64,000 bases of DNA from Synechococcus sp. PCC 6312 (GTDB lineage: Bacteria > Cyanobacteriota > Cyanobacteriia > Thermosynechococcales > Thermosynechococcaceae), in assembly GCF_000316685.1 (NCBI RefSeq), contig NC_019680.1:3543407-3607406 (forward strand), read 5' to 3'. The translations under genes were made by a program, and so were the position numbers. Below, piece after piece: positions 26,567 through 34,301 of this stretch (the stretch's first letter is position 1; the number at the start of each line of letters is the position of its first letter). Below the pieces are notes generated by a model. The model worked only from the letters and a program-made list of their open reading frames with translations. It was not told where the DNA came from and did no database searches.

Positions 26567-27787
26567 TTAATTTATTTTCCCTTGAGCCATAAGTTGTTGT
26601 CGAAATTTACGAGTGTTTTCTTGAAAGGAGTCTTGTATAACTTGGCGAATCCGGTCGGGGTTGGGTTTCTTGCCCCCCATTAAATCCCCAAAATAAACAC
26701 AGGCCCCTTCCCCCAAAGCCCAGGTATAGGCAAACGACCAAGAGGCGGACATGACGTTCCCTAAGACCGGAATAAATTTAATCAGTTGTTGCCCCACCAA
26801 TCGAGCTAGGAAGCCACCCCCAATGGTTGTTAAAATCCCCCCGGCCTGGGCTGGAGACAGGGTTTGTCCGTAGAGCCGGCCAATTAAGATTACCATCGTG
26901 GTCTGAATGGCAATTAAAACAGGCATGGTGGCAAAGGGTAAGGGGACAATCGCTAGAGTTGCGGCCATGATGGCAAAGGGTAAGATTGATCGCCGCCCAA
27001 CGTTACGATACACCGTTCCCAACTGGGTCGAAATTTCTTTTTCATCTAACAGTTGGTGAATAATTCCGGCTTCGGCTTCCGGTAAAAGTTGCTCTAGGGC
27101 GATACCGAGTTCTCCCAGGCCATAAAACACCGGCTCAAATCCATCTTCTGCTAGGGTAAAGTCCACCCAGACCGTGTTAGTTGTAATATCAGCAAATTGA
27201 GCCTGGAGGGCCTGGGCGGCTTCCTGAAGCAGGGGAAAGTCGGGAGGATAGGGGGGATGGTTGGCTGAGTTAGCTGGATAGACCTCATGTAAGCACGTGA
27301 TGACCAATAGACAGGGGATATGGGGAAACTTCTGCCGCAGTTGTTGGGCAAGGTGGTGGAGAGAATCCGTGGCAAAATCCGTAATCTTGACCGTTAAGAC
27401 TAATATTTGGGCATTTTTGCCGTTAGCCAGTTGGGCTTCTAACTCTTGGTAAATTAAATCCGTATCCTGGCTCGTTTCCCCCAGGCCCACCGTGTCCGTA
27501 AAAATCAACAGGGGCAGATCATCCGTTGGAAAGGCATATTGCTGCGTATGGCGAGTATGGGGCCGAAAGCCTGAGCCAACAATACTCAAATCTGCTCCCG
27601 TCAAGGCCCGAGTGATCGAACTTTTGCCGGCCTGGGGCTTGCCCATTAAAACAACTTCCGTGGTGGGCAACTGACTGCGAATTTGGGCCAGAATCTCCTT
27701 GAGTTTTTCTGGATCCACCTGAAACCAAGACTGCCAGGCCTGGGTTCCTTGCCCTAACCATTTGCGCGGCTCAAACTTCAGTTTCAT
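26567..27787 (-). CDS. GTPase with DUF697-type membrane domain
   Basis: From the ATG at 27787 this is a 406-residue protein. A small GTPase domain comes first: P-loop G-K-P-Q-A-G-K-S-S, switch/G3 D-T-V-G-L-G-E and a V-L-T-V-K-I-T-D element near the usual G4 position. A C-terminal DUF697-like hydrophobic domain follows (about 275-365), with I-L-P-F-A-I-M-A-A-T and I-G-G-G-F-L-A-R-L-V-G-Q-Q. The upstream in-frame ATG at 27838 lies inside the DUF2973 gene; the start chosen overlaps that gene's end by 17 bases, implying coupled translation. The role is unknown; such proteins are common in cyanobacteria. Confidence 0.82.
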   Translation of the reverse strand: MKLKFEPRKWLGQGTQAWQSWFQVDPEKLKEILAQIRSQLPTTEVVLMGKPQAGKSSITRALTGADLSIVGSGFRPHTRHTQQYAFPTDDLPLLIFTDTVGLGETSQDTDLIYQELEAQLANGKNAQILVLTVKITDFATDSLHHLAQQLRQKFPHIPCLLVITCLHEVYPANSANHPPYPPDFPLLQEAAQALQAQFADITTNTVWVDFTLAEDGFEPVFYGLGELGIALEQLLPEAEAGIIHQLLDEKEISTQLGTVYRNVGRRSILPFAIMAATLAIVPLPFATMPVLIAIQTTMVILIGRLYGQTLSPAQAGGILTTIGGGFLARLVGQQLIKFIPVLGNVMSASWSFAYTWALGEGACVYFGDLMGGKKPNPDRIRQVIQDSFQENTRKFRQQLMAQGKIN

Positions 27788-28079
27788 CTCCAGAACTGGG
27801 AGAGTCCTTATAAAGAGCATCGAGTTGATTGCGAGCATCCTCTAGGGTGAGGGAACGCATCACCAGCAAAGGCTCATCAATCACTTGTCCACGACTATCC
27901 AGGAGTTCAGGGTGACTGACTCTAGGGTGATTTGGGCGGGCATAGGGGTAGGTACGCTGTGACTCAATCCCCAGAGTAATGAGGTTGCGAATGAGGTTGC
28001 CCATTGCCAATAAAGCCAAAATGGTAAAGGCAACGATATAAATTAACTGCAAGATGAACGACCCTTCCATAATCAGCAA
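27771..28079 (-). CDS. DUF2973 protein, cyanobacterial
   Basis: A 102-residue protein with one N-terminal transmembrane helix (L-Q-L-I-Y-I-V-A-F-T-I-L-A-L-L-A-M-G-N-L-I) followed by a polar tail with H-P-E-L-L-D-S-R-G and L-V-M-R-S-L-T-L-E-D-A-R. This matches the cyanobacterial DUF2973 family. The next upstream gene is a DUF2605 member, and these two families are commonly neighbours. Its end overlaps the GTPase gene by 17 bases. Confidence 0.82.
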   Translation of the reverse strand: MLIMEGSFILQLIYIVAFTILALLAMGNLIRNLITLGIESQRTYPYARPNHPRVSHPELLDSRGQVIDEPLLVMRSLTLEDARNQLDALYKDSPSSGDETEV

Positions 28080-28184
28080 ACCCCAGTGTAATTATCTCTT
28101 GGTAATGTGTCTCAGGTATTGGTATCTCAGTGTCTAGAAGCCTCTGCCTAAATCATAGCTAAAGAGACCGACTGCCTTGAAATT

Positions 28185-28499
28185 CTACGGGCGTAATAAG
28201 CGATATTGGTAGCTAACTCGCCAACACTCATTGACCAGTTGATGCCACTTCATTAAAACCTCGGTATCGACCCCGGCGGTTCCCTCCGTTGCCGCAAATA
28301 AGCTCTGGGCCGCATTGACCTCTTGTTGGGCCTGAATGACGCGGGCTAAAAGCTGGGCCTGGACTTCGGGTTCCAGAAAGGACAGCACCTCCTGCCGTAA
28401 TAGGGATTCGGCCCGTCCAAACCAATAGTGAAAATCATCGAACAAGGGTTCCAAGAGAGCTTTCAGCAATTGGGGTTCTGGTAAGTTGGAGTGAAGCAT
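28185..28499 (-). CDS. DUF2605 protein, cyanobacterial
   Basis: A 104-residue soluble, mostly helical protein with L-L-E-P-L-F-D-D-F-H-Y-W-F, E-V-Q-A-Q-L-L-A-R-V-I-Q-A-Q-Q-E-V and W-H-Q-L-V-N-E-C-W-R. These segments match the DUF2605 family, restricted to cyanobacteria. It is 105 bases upstream of the DUF2973 gene on the same strand, and diverges from the photolyase-like gene. Function unknown. Confidence 0.85.
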   Translation of the reverse strand: MLHSNLPEPQLLKALLEPLFDDFHYWFGRAESLLRQEVLSFLEPEVQAQLLARVIQAQQEVNAAQSLFAATEGTAGVDTEVLMKWHQLVNECWRVSYQYRLLRP

Positions 28500-28593
28500 A
28501 GGGGCATTAAAATCTGTAGATATATTAACACTGAATTCTGAGACTCCTTTACATTATGATACAAATGCTAAATTCACTCCAGATTTAGGTGTC

Positions 28594-29460
28594 ATGTCTT
28601 CTGCGCTGCGGCGAACGTTTACGGATCGAGCCGATTTAATTCACTACCTAAAGCAGGAATTCCCAGAGATTGCCGCCGAAGGGGATCAGGTGAGTGCTGT
28701 GGTTGGCGGACGGACTGCGGCTGAATTGGCTCTCGCTAGAATCCAACCTGGCCCCTATGGTCAAACCCGTAACTATTTGGCTGGAGCCGTCACTCGCCTA
28801 TCTCCCTATTTGCGTCATGGTGTGTTGAGTCTAGCCGAGGTAAAGACCGCTGTTCTAGCCCAAATTCAAACCTGGACTGAGGGAGAAAAACTCATTACGG
28901 AACTGGCCTGGCGCGACTATTGGCAGCGACTCTATGAAAGACTGGGGGATCACATTTGGCAAGACTTAGAACCTTATAAGACAGGCTGGCAACCGAGGGA
29001 CTATCAACCGGAGTTACCACCAGATATTGATGCCGGTCGCACTGGCCTGGCCTGTATGGATGGCTTTAGCCAAGAACTCAAAAACAGCGGCTATCTCCAT
29101 AACCATGCCCGGATGTGGTTGGCGGCCTATGTAGTGCATTGGCGTAAAGTCCGTTGGCAAGCCGGGGCAGCTTGGTTTTTGCACCATTTACTGGATGGTG
29201 ATCCGGCTAGTAATAATCTCTCGTGGCAGTGGGTAGCCAGTACCTTTAGTCATAAACCCTATTTCTTTAATCGGGATAACCTCGAACGCTACAGTCAAGG
29301 TCAATATTGCCCAACCTGTTCTCTCCAATATCGCTGCCCACTCCAAGGCAGTTATTCAACATTAGCCGCTAAGCTCTTTCCTAACGCTCCAGAACTCCAA
29401 AATCCCCAGACCAATTCGGGTCAGTTTCATCGCAGTAAACCCCAAAAAAATAACCGCTAA
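28594..29460 (+). CDS. Photolyase/cryptochrome-like FAD-binding protein lacking the antenna domain
   Basis: A 288-residue protein equal to the C-terminal helical FAD-binding domain of DNA photolyases, with no N-terminal antenna domain. Visible family motifs: L-S-P-Y-L-R-H-G-V-L-S, E-L-A-W-R-D-Y-W-Q-R-L-Y, N-H-A-R-M-W-L-A-A-Y, L-L-D-G-D-P-A-S-N-N-L-S-W-Q-W-V and F-N-R-D-N. The tail carries three cysteines, C239-x2-C242-x5-C248, after the FAD domain. Such stand-alone FAD-domain proteins are known in cyanobacteria and plants, but their photochemistry is poorly described. Repair activity cannot be claimed. Confidence 0.85.
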   Translation: MSSALRRTFTDRADLIHYLKQEFPEIAAEGDQVSAVVGGRTAAELALARIQPGPYGQTRNYLAGAVTRLSPYLRHGVLSLAEVKTAVLAQIQTWTEGEKLITELAWRDYWQRLYERLGDHIWQDLEPYKTGWQPRDYQPELPPDIDAGRTGLACMDGFSQELKNSGYLHNHARMWLAAYVVHWRKVRWQAGAAWFLHHLLDGDPASNNLSWQWVASTFSHKPYFFNRDNLERYSQGQYCPTCSLQYRCPLQGSYSTLAAKLFPNAPELQNPQTNSGQFHRSKPQKNNR

Positions 29461-29561
29461 ATCCCCAGTTTGCCGGCGTTGGCTCAGTCCTAAAAATACT
29501 TGCCGGAAGACCGGTTTTTGCGTCAGTATAGGATCACTGATTGCTCTGAAGGGGCGATATT

Positions 29562-29978
29562 ATGACTGAAAATATCCAAACCAAAGTCGAAAAACCAGAT
29601 ACGGAGTGGCAAGCCCAACTGACCCCAGAGCAGTTTCATGTGACTCGTAAAAAAGGGACTGAGCGGGCCTTTACGGGCTGCTACTGGAATAATAAAGAAC
29701 CTGGAACTTATACCTGTGTTTGTTGCGGTACACCCCTCTTTAAGTCCCAAACCAAGTATGACTCGGGCACAGGCTGGCCCAGTTTTTGGGAACCCATTGA
29801 CCCCAAAAATGTTCGTCGGGAAGTGGATCGCAGCCTGTTCATGAGCCGAACTGAGGTTTTGTGCGCGGTCTGTGATGCCCACCTCGGCCATGTCTTTCCC
29901 GATGGCCCACCTCCCACGGGTGAGCGTTATTGCATGAATTCGGCTGCACTCAATTTTATGCCTGATAGCGAAGCCTAG
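29562..29978 (+). CDS. msrB: Peptide-methionine (R)-S-oxide reductase
   Basis: It repairs R-methionine sulfoxide in proteins using thioredoxin. The 138 residues contain the structural zinc pairs C52-x2-C55 and C101-x2-C104, the motif [18 protein letters not shown], and the catalytic cysteine C124 in R-Y-C-M-N-S-A-A-L. The length is normal. It lies 15 bases upstream of ispF on the same strand, so the two are likely co-transcribed. Confidence 0.95.
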   Translation: MTENIQTKVEKPDTEWQAQLTPEQFHVTRKKGTERAFTGCYWNNKEPGTYTCVCCGTPLFKSQTKYDSGTGWPSFWEPIDPKNVRREVDRSLFMSRTEVLCAVCDAHLGHVFPDGPPPTGERYCMNSAALNFMPDSEA

Positions 29979-29993
29979 CCTTAGAGTTATGGT

Positions 29994-30473
29994 ATGAAGT
30001 TACGGATTGGTAACGGTTACGATATCCATCGCCTAGTGCCTGGCCGTCCCCTTATTTTGGGTGGAGTGCACCTGGATCATGAGTTGGGTTTGTTGGGCCA
30101 TAGTGATGCGGATGTTCTGACCCATGCCATTATGGATGCCCTCTTGGGAGCCTTGAGCCTAGGAGATATTGGGCATTATTTTCCGCCGGATGATCCGCAA
30201 TGGGCTGGGGCCGATAGTGTGCGCCTCTTGAAACAGGTGGCGGGCTTGGTGAAGGAACGGGGTTGGCAAATTAATAATATTGATTCGGTGATTGTGGCTG
30301 AGCGGCCCAAACTGAAACCCCATCTCAGTAAAATGCAAGTCCAACTCTCCCAGGCCCTGGAACTCGATCTGGATCAAGTCGCGATCAAAGCCACTACTAA
30401 TGAGAAATTGGGGCCTGAGGGCCGGGAAGAAGGAATTGCAGTTTATGCTGTGGCGTTGTTAACCCAAGACTAG
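29994..30473 (+). CDS. ispF: 2-C-methyl-D-erythritol 2,4-cyclodiphosphate synthase
   Basis: The fifth step of the MEP isoprenoid pathway. The 159-residue length is typical. The metal-binding D10 and H12 lie in G-Y-D-I-H-R-L. The [19 protein letters not shown] block and the C-terminal K-A-T-T-N-E-K-L-G motif are diagnostic. After the stop, CCCAAG and CTTGGG flanks make a weak inverted repeat without a T-run. Confidence 0.96.
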   Translation: MKLRIGNGYDIHRLVPGRPLILGGVHLDHELGLLGHSDADVLTHAIMDALLGALSLGDIGHYFPPDDPQWAGADSVRLLKQVAGLVKERGWQINNIDSVIVAERPKLKPHLSKMQVQLSQALELDLDQVAIKATTNEKLGPEGREEGIAVYAVALLTQD

Positions 30474-30860
30474 GGTATTCTCGAACCCTTGGGATGGATT
30501 TGATCGTAATTTACAGAATCGAGTTAAGTAGAGCAATTCAGGGCTGTTAGGGTATTTTGCACTCTTCTGGAGATTTTTAATTTAGTCTGGAGAGCTATGT
30601 GACAAAATTACTGGTTCCTGATGCTGATTCGGAAACGTTTTCTAAGCTGTAATAGAGCGTAAGGACACCTGAATACTGATAATTTATATCTAAACAACAT
30701 GCAATCCTCTACAACAGTCTATTGATTTAAATGGTAGGACTTACATCGAGATGAATAGGCGCTCTGGGCAAGGGTATGTTTATTGAGTCTATTCCTCAGA
30801 CTTAGATCGTAATAAATACCCTAGTAGTGGCAGTTAACGGGGGATGAGATGGAGTAAAAG
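30474..30860. promoter_or_regulatory. Intergenic region upstream of the lasso-like operon
   Basis: About 390 bases of AT-rich DNA precede the cyclase gene. No ORF, repeat or RNA family was recognised. The promoter of the seven-gene operon must lie here unless it reads through from ispF. A purine-rich stretch (GGGGGATGAGATGGAGT) precedes the cyclase ATG and may hold its ribosome-binding site. Confidence 0.35.
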
Positions 30861-32771
30861 ATGACTAAATTTTATGGACTATATTCTCTTAGACATGAGC
30901 TAAATCCAGATCATCATTGGAATAGGGTAGGGGCAACCTCAGATTGGAGCCGAACTGGTCATGAAATTTGGCAAGAGGGGCCAATTTTGTTGTACAGCCA
31001 GTTACTAAGAATTAATCCCCATGATGCGTTTGAGTTACAGCCTCTTGTGACGGAAGATTTTGTCTTGGTTGGTCAAATACGGCTGGATGATCGCGATCGG
31101 CTGGGGCAGAATTTGGGTGTTAATGATGATCAGCTTTCGCAACTATCAGATAGTCAGCTTTTTCTCCAGGCCTGGCAGCATTGGGGTCAAAACTGTGTGG
31201 ATTACCTTTATGGGGACTGGGCTTGCGGAATTTGGGATCGACACCGACAATCTCTTTGGTTGGGGCGAGATGCAGGCGGAAATCGGGGCCTTTACTATTG
31301 GCATAATTCTCAGTGGCTAATTTTTTCCAATAGTTTGAAGACATTATTAGCCCACCCCTTTGTCCCAAAACAACCAAATGCCTATCAGATTGCCCGCCAA
31401 CTAGCATTAGTTATGGATCCGAGCCAAGAGGGGGCAACGGCCTATGGGGAAATTATGCGACTGCCGGTGGGAAATGCGATTCGTTGCCATGACGCAAAAG
31501 TAGAACTCTACACTTGGTGGCAGCCTGAGACTTTATCAGAGTTAGCCTGGGCCGATGATGAGGATTATTACCAGGCCTTTCGGGAACTTTATCGTACAGC
31601 TGTATCTGACCGGCTTGCCAACAGTCATGGGCCTGTGGGACTGATGTTCAGTTCTGGCTTAGATTCTGGTTCAGTTGCCTCGCTGGCGGCTCCGATCTTG
31701 AAAAAACAACATGAAACCCTGCAGGCCTATACTTCTGTGCCACAGTTTCAACCGGATGGAGCCTCGAGACTACGATTGGGAGATGAGACAGGGTTAGCCC
31801 AGGCCTGTGCGGAATATATTGGTGATATTAATTTTATTCCTGTATTCTCAACTGAGAGTAGTATTATCTATTCCCTTGAGAAGCTGTTGGAAATTCATGA
31901 TCGGCCGGGCCATGCGGCGGTGAATTACTACTGGATCCTCGACATCTTAACAATGGCTCAGGCCCAAGGAATCAAAGTGATGCTGACTGGGCAAGGTGGG
32001 AATGCCACGGTTTCCTTTAATGGGTCTGGGACTCTCTGGCCCTATGTCCTCCAGGGGAAATGGCAGCGGTTTTTAACTGAATTTTGTCAGAGTCGCGTGG
32101 GCACTTGGCAAACCCTGAAGGGACAAATTCTCCGCCCGCTCCTACAACCCTCTCTAGATGTCCTGGCTCATTTGAAAACCCTTAATCAAGCTCCCTGGGG
32201 AAATGATGCCCTCATCGGCCCAGAATTAGTGGCTGAGGTTGATCTTTGGGGACGGATGGAAGCCATGGGGTATCACCGGATATTGGGGGCATCTCAGGCA
32301 ATTTCAAGAGAACGGATTAAACAATTTCGGCTAGGGGGCCTGGGGGGCATTGGAGAAATCTGGATGGAATTGGGGGCAGCCCATCACATGGATGTCCGAG
32401 ATCCGACCCGTGATCGGCGCATAATTGAATTTTGTTGGCGAGTTCCAGATCGCATCTTTTGGGCCAAGGGATTACAACGAGGGTTAATTCGCCAGGGGAT
32501 GGCCGGGTCTTTACCGAAAATGGTTCTCCATAGCAAACGGAAAGGGCTGCAAGCGGCCGATATTGGTTATCGAGTTTGGGCCCAACGGGATGCTATTTCG
32601 ACTACTCTTGACAAACTAGAAGCACATTCACTGGCCCAGGCCTGGTTAGATATTCCAAAAATGCGCTTGACCCTAGCAGAATTAGCGACAGGAATCACCC
32701 CGGCCAAAACAGTTCGAGTGAGTTCCCTCTTACGGGGGATTGGAGTTGGCTTATTTTTAATGCGGTTCTAA
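30861..32771 (+). CDS. Lasso-peptide cyclase-like asparagine synthetase homologue (C protein)
   Basis: A 636-residue asparagine synthetase B homologue. The N-terminal half has the class II amidotransferase fold, but the N-terminus is M-T-K-F-Y-G, lacking the catalytic Cys2, so it cannot use glutamine. The synthetase half keeps the ATP PP-loop S-S-G-L-D-S (264-269), L-T-G-Q-G-G-N-A-T-V-S and the C-terminal block D-V-R-D-P-T-R-D-R-R-I-I-E-F-C, K-G-L-Q-A-A-D. This profile is that of lasso cyclases, which adenylate an Asp/Glu side chain and close an isopeptide ring. It heads an operon with a kinase, a PqqD-like protein and a precursor peptide. Confidence 0.8.
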   Translation: MTKFYGLYSLRHELNPDHHWNRVGATSDWSRTGHEIWQEGPILLYSQLLRINPHDAFELQPLVTEDFVLVGQIRLDDRDRLGQNLGVNDDQLSQLSDSQLFLQAWQHWGQNCVDYLYGDWACGIWDRHRQSLWLGRDAGGNRGLYYWHNSQWLIFSNSLKTLLAHPFVPKQPNAYQIARQLALVMDPSQEGATAYGEIMRLPVGNAIRCHDAKVELYTWWQPETLSELAWADDEDYYQAFRELYRTAVSDRLANSHGPVGLMFSSGLDSGSVASLAAPILKKQHETLQAYTSVPQFQPDGASRLRLGDETGLAQACAEYIGDINFIPVFSTESSIIYSLEKLLEIHDRPGHAAVNYYWILDILTMAQAQGIKVMLTGQGGNATVSFNGSGTLWPYVLQGKWQRFLTEFCQSRVGTWQTLKGQILRPLLQPSLDVLAHLKTLNQAPWGNDALIGPELVAEVDLWGRMEAMGYHRILGASQAISRERIKQFRLGGLGGIGEIWMELGAAHHMDVRDPTRDRRIIEFCWRVPDRIFWAKGLQRGLIRQGMAGSLPKMVLHSKRKGLQAADIGYRVWAQRDAISTTLDKLEAHSLAQAWLDIPKMRLTLAELATGITPAKTVRVSSLLRGIGVGLFLMRF

Positions 32772-32790
32772 CCGGGATATTTGATTATCA

Positions 32791-33705
32791 ATGCTAGAAG
32801 CGGAAAAGTATATCGTCCACCCGGCCTTTGGCTTAAGGTTTCGGTCTCAAATGGCTGGTTTTCCAATACGCGCAATTCCAGAGAATGGCCAAGCCTATGA
32901 TGTGGAAGTGGTTGTGGAGCCTGTCCCCCCTGCTTTGCCGCATCCGCTTTACCAGTCACAGATCTATACGGCTGCACCCGGCCAGTTACTCTGTCAAACC
33001 AGAACCATTGCCAATTTTTTTGTTGCGAATGGGTTACGGATTTCGATTGCGCCTAAGCCTACTATAGACCCCCTCAAACTCTGTAATTTGTTGTTTGGAG
33101 GCGTGACCGGGGGAGTATTAATCCAACGCGGAACATTAGCCCTGCATGGTTGTAGTATTGAAACGCCCACGGGGGTAGTGGTGGTTTGTGGTCATTCTGG
33201 GGCGGGTAAATCAACTCTGACGGCCTTGATGTTGGCCCAGGGATTCCGAATTTTGGATGACAATATTGCCGCTCTTACGCCAAAAGCAAATCAGTTTTTA
33301 GTCGCACCTGGCCTGGGATTTTTACGCCTGACTGAACCAACCCTCAAGCTGTTGAATTGGTCTCCCCCGGATCTAAGTTATCCTGTCCCAAACCAACTGA
33401 AATACATCTATCGGTTGCCCCCAACAGGTTTTTGTGATCAACTGCGACCGCTCCGGCAAATTTGGCTGTTAGATCGGGCTTGTGAGCAATTGACTACGCC
33501 GATTCTGGGCAAGGCAAAACTAGAAACCCTGCGCCAATTTACTTATATGACAGAACTAGTGCGGGGCCTGGGGCAGATTGAACATTTTTTTCCTCAGTGG
33601 ATTAACATTGCGAACTCAATTCCCATATCAATCATTGGCTATCCCAAAACCCTAACACTCCCGGCCTGGGTGGATCATCTTGCTAACCTTCTCCACAAAG
33701 CCTAA
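32791..33705 (+). CDS. HPr-kinase-like protein, candidate lasso-precursor kinase (K protein)
   Basis: A 304-residue protein whose centre matches the HPr kinase/phosphorylase C-terminal domain: Walker A G-H-S-G-A-G-K-S-T (134-142) and the following I-L-D-D-N-I-A-A-L (D156-D157). No HPr or PTS gene is present. In paeninodin-type lasso clusters a homologue phosphorylates the C-terminal serine of the precursor, and the precursor encoded three genes later here ends in Ser. It begins 19 bases after the cyclase. Function is inferred from family and context; direct kinase activity is not shown. Confidence 0.75.
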   Translation: MLEAEKYIVHPAFGLRFRSQMAGFPIRAIPENGQAYDVEVVVEPVPPALPHPLYQSQIYTAAPGQLLCQTRTIANFFVANGLRISIAPKPTIDPLKLCNLLFGGVTGGVLIQRGTLALHGCSIETPTGVVVVCGHSGAGKSTLTALMLAQGFRILDDNIAALTPKANQFLVAPGLGFLRLTEPTLKLLNWSPPDLSYPVPNQLKYIYRLPPTGFCDQLRPLRQIWLLDRACEQLTTPILGKAKLETLRQFTYMTELVRGLGQIEHFFPQWINIANSIPISIIGYPKTLTLPAWVDHLANLLHKA

Positions 33706-33784
33706 GCCGAAAAACAGATTTTTATCTCAACGACATCTGAAAGATCGGCTATGCTGTTGGCCATGGACAAACTCCACAATCGTT

Positions 33785-34081
33785 ATGACCGCTTTTACTC
33801 TTAATCCTGATACCCAACTTCAGCTCAACCCAGACATTACCTTTGGCGATGTTGACGGTGAAATTATTGCCTTAAACATTCAAACGGGCTTTTTTCTCAA
33901 TCTAAACAGTAGTGCCAGCTATATTTTTAGTCTTTTAGATAAAGCTACGCCGCGCACTCTAGGGGATATTTACAAACAAGTCCAGGCCGTTTACGATGTC
34001 CAGGATGATGTTTGCAGATCTGAAGTTAGTGGATTTATTACCCATTGTCTTGAGGTAGGATTACTTCAGCAGCTAGAATGA
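33785..34081 (+). CDS. PqqD-like leader-recognition protein (lasso B1/RRE)
   Basis: A 98-residue protein from the ATG at 33785. It has the PqqD/RRE winged-helix pattern: F-G-D-V-D-G-E-I-I-A-L-N-I-Q-T-G-F-F-L-N-L-N-S-S-A, then S-Y-I-F-S-L-L-D and a C-terminal helix F-I-T-H-C-L-E-V-G-L-L. RREs bind leader peptides and deliver them to the processing enzymes. The in-frame upstream ATG at 33680 would add 35 basic residues overlapping the kinase gene and is not preferred. The 31-base gap to the precursor gene supports the pairing. Confidence 0.8.
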   Translation: MTAFTLNPDTQLQLNPDITFGDVDGEIIALNIQTGFFLNLNSSASYIFSLLDKATPRTLGDIYKQVQAVYDVQDDVCRSEVSGFITHCLEVGLLQQLE

Positions 34082-34112
34082 TTTTTTATTTTCTATTGGA
34101 GATTTTTGAATC

Positions 34113-34274
34113 ATGAGCGACAATAGCCAAACCAACTCTACTGCCCACTCAGATCAGGCCCCTAGCCAGGCCAAGAAAGCATGGGTCACACCAGCAGTCT
34201 CTCAGTCTCCGGTTAATGAATTTACCCAAGCTAGTTTCGCTGGTTCAGGTGCTGACGGTGGCTTTTATTCTTAA
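34113..34274 (+). CDS. Putative lasso-peptide precursor, 53 residues
   Basis: A small ORF starting at an ATG preceded by a Shine-Dalgarno-like GGAG (34098-34101). It encodes 53 residues: a serine/glutamine-rich start, then K-K-A-W-V-T-P-A-V, matching the K-K-x-(Y/W)-x-x-P-x-(L/V) leader motif, then N-E-F-T-Q. The Thr is at the -2 position of the predicted cleavage site. The predicted core is ASFAGSGADGGFYS (14 residues). Its Ala1 and Asp9 would close a nine-residue ring, leaving the tail G-G-F-Y-S. Paeninodin has the same A1/D9 and terminal-Ser layout. No product has been shown, so core boundaries are inferred. Confidence 0.72.
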   Translation: MSDNSQTNSTAHSDQAPSQAKKAWVTPAVSQSPVNEFTQASFAGSGADGGFYS

Positions 34275-34301
34275 TCAGTTTTTCTTAAAATTAATCAACT
34301 T

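Noticed and set aside
30466-30500. Terminator after ispF
   Set aside because: There is a CCCAAG/CTTGGG inverted repeat, but no T-run follows and the pairing is short.
30861-32771. True asparagine synthetase
   Set aside because: No catalytic Cys2 and the C-terminal block fits lasso-type cyclases; neighbours are RiPP genes rather than amino-acid genes.
32791-33705. HPr kinase of a PTS or carbon-control system
   Set aside because: No HPr or PTS gene is seen, and the gene sits between a lasso-type cyclase and a PqqD-like protein.
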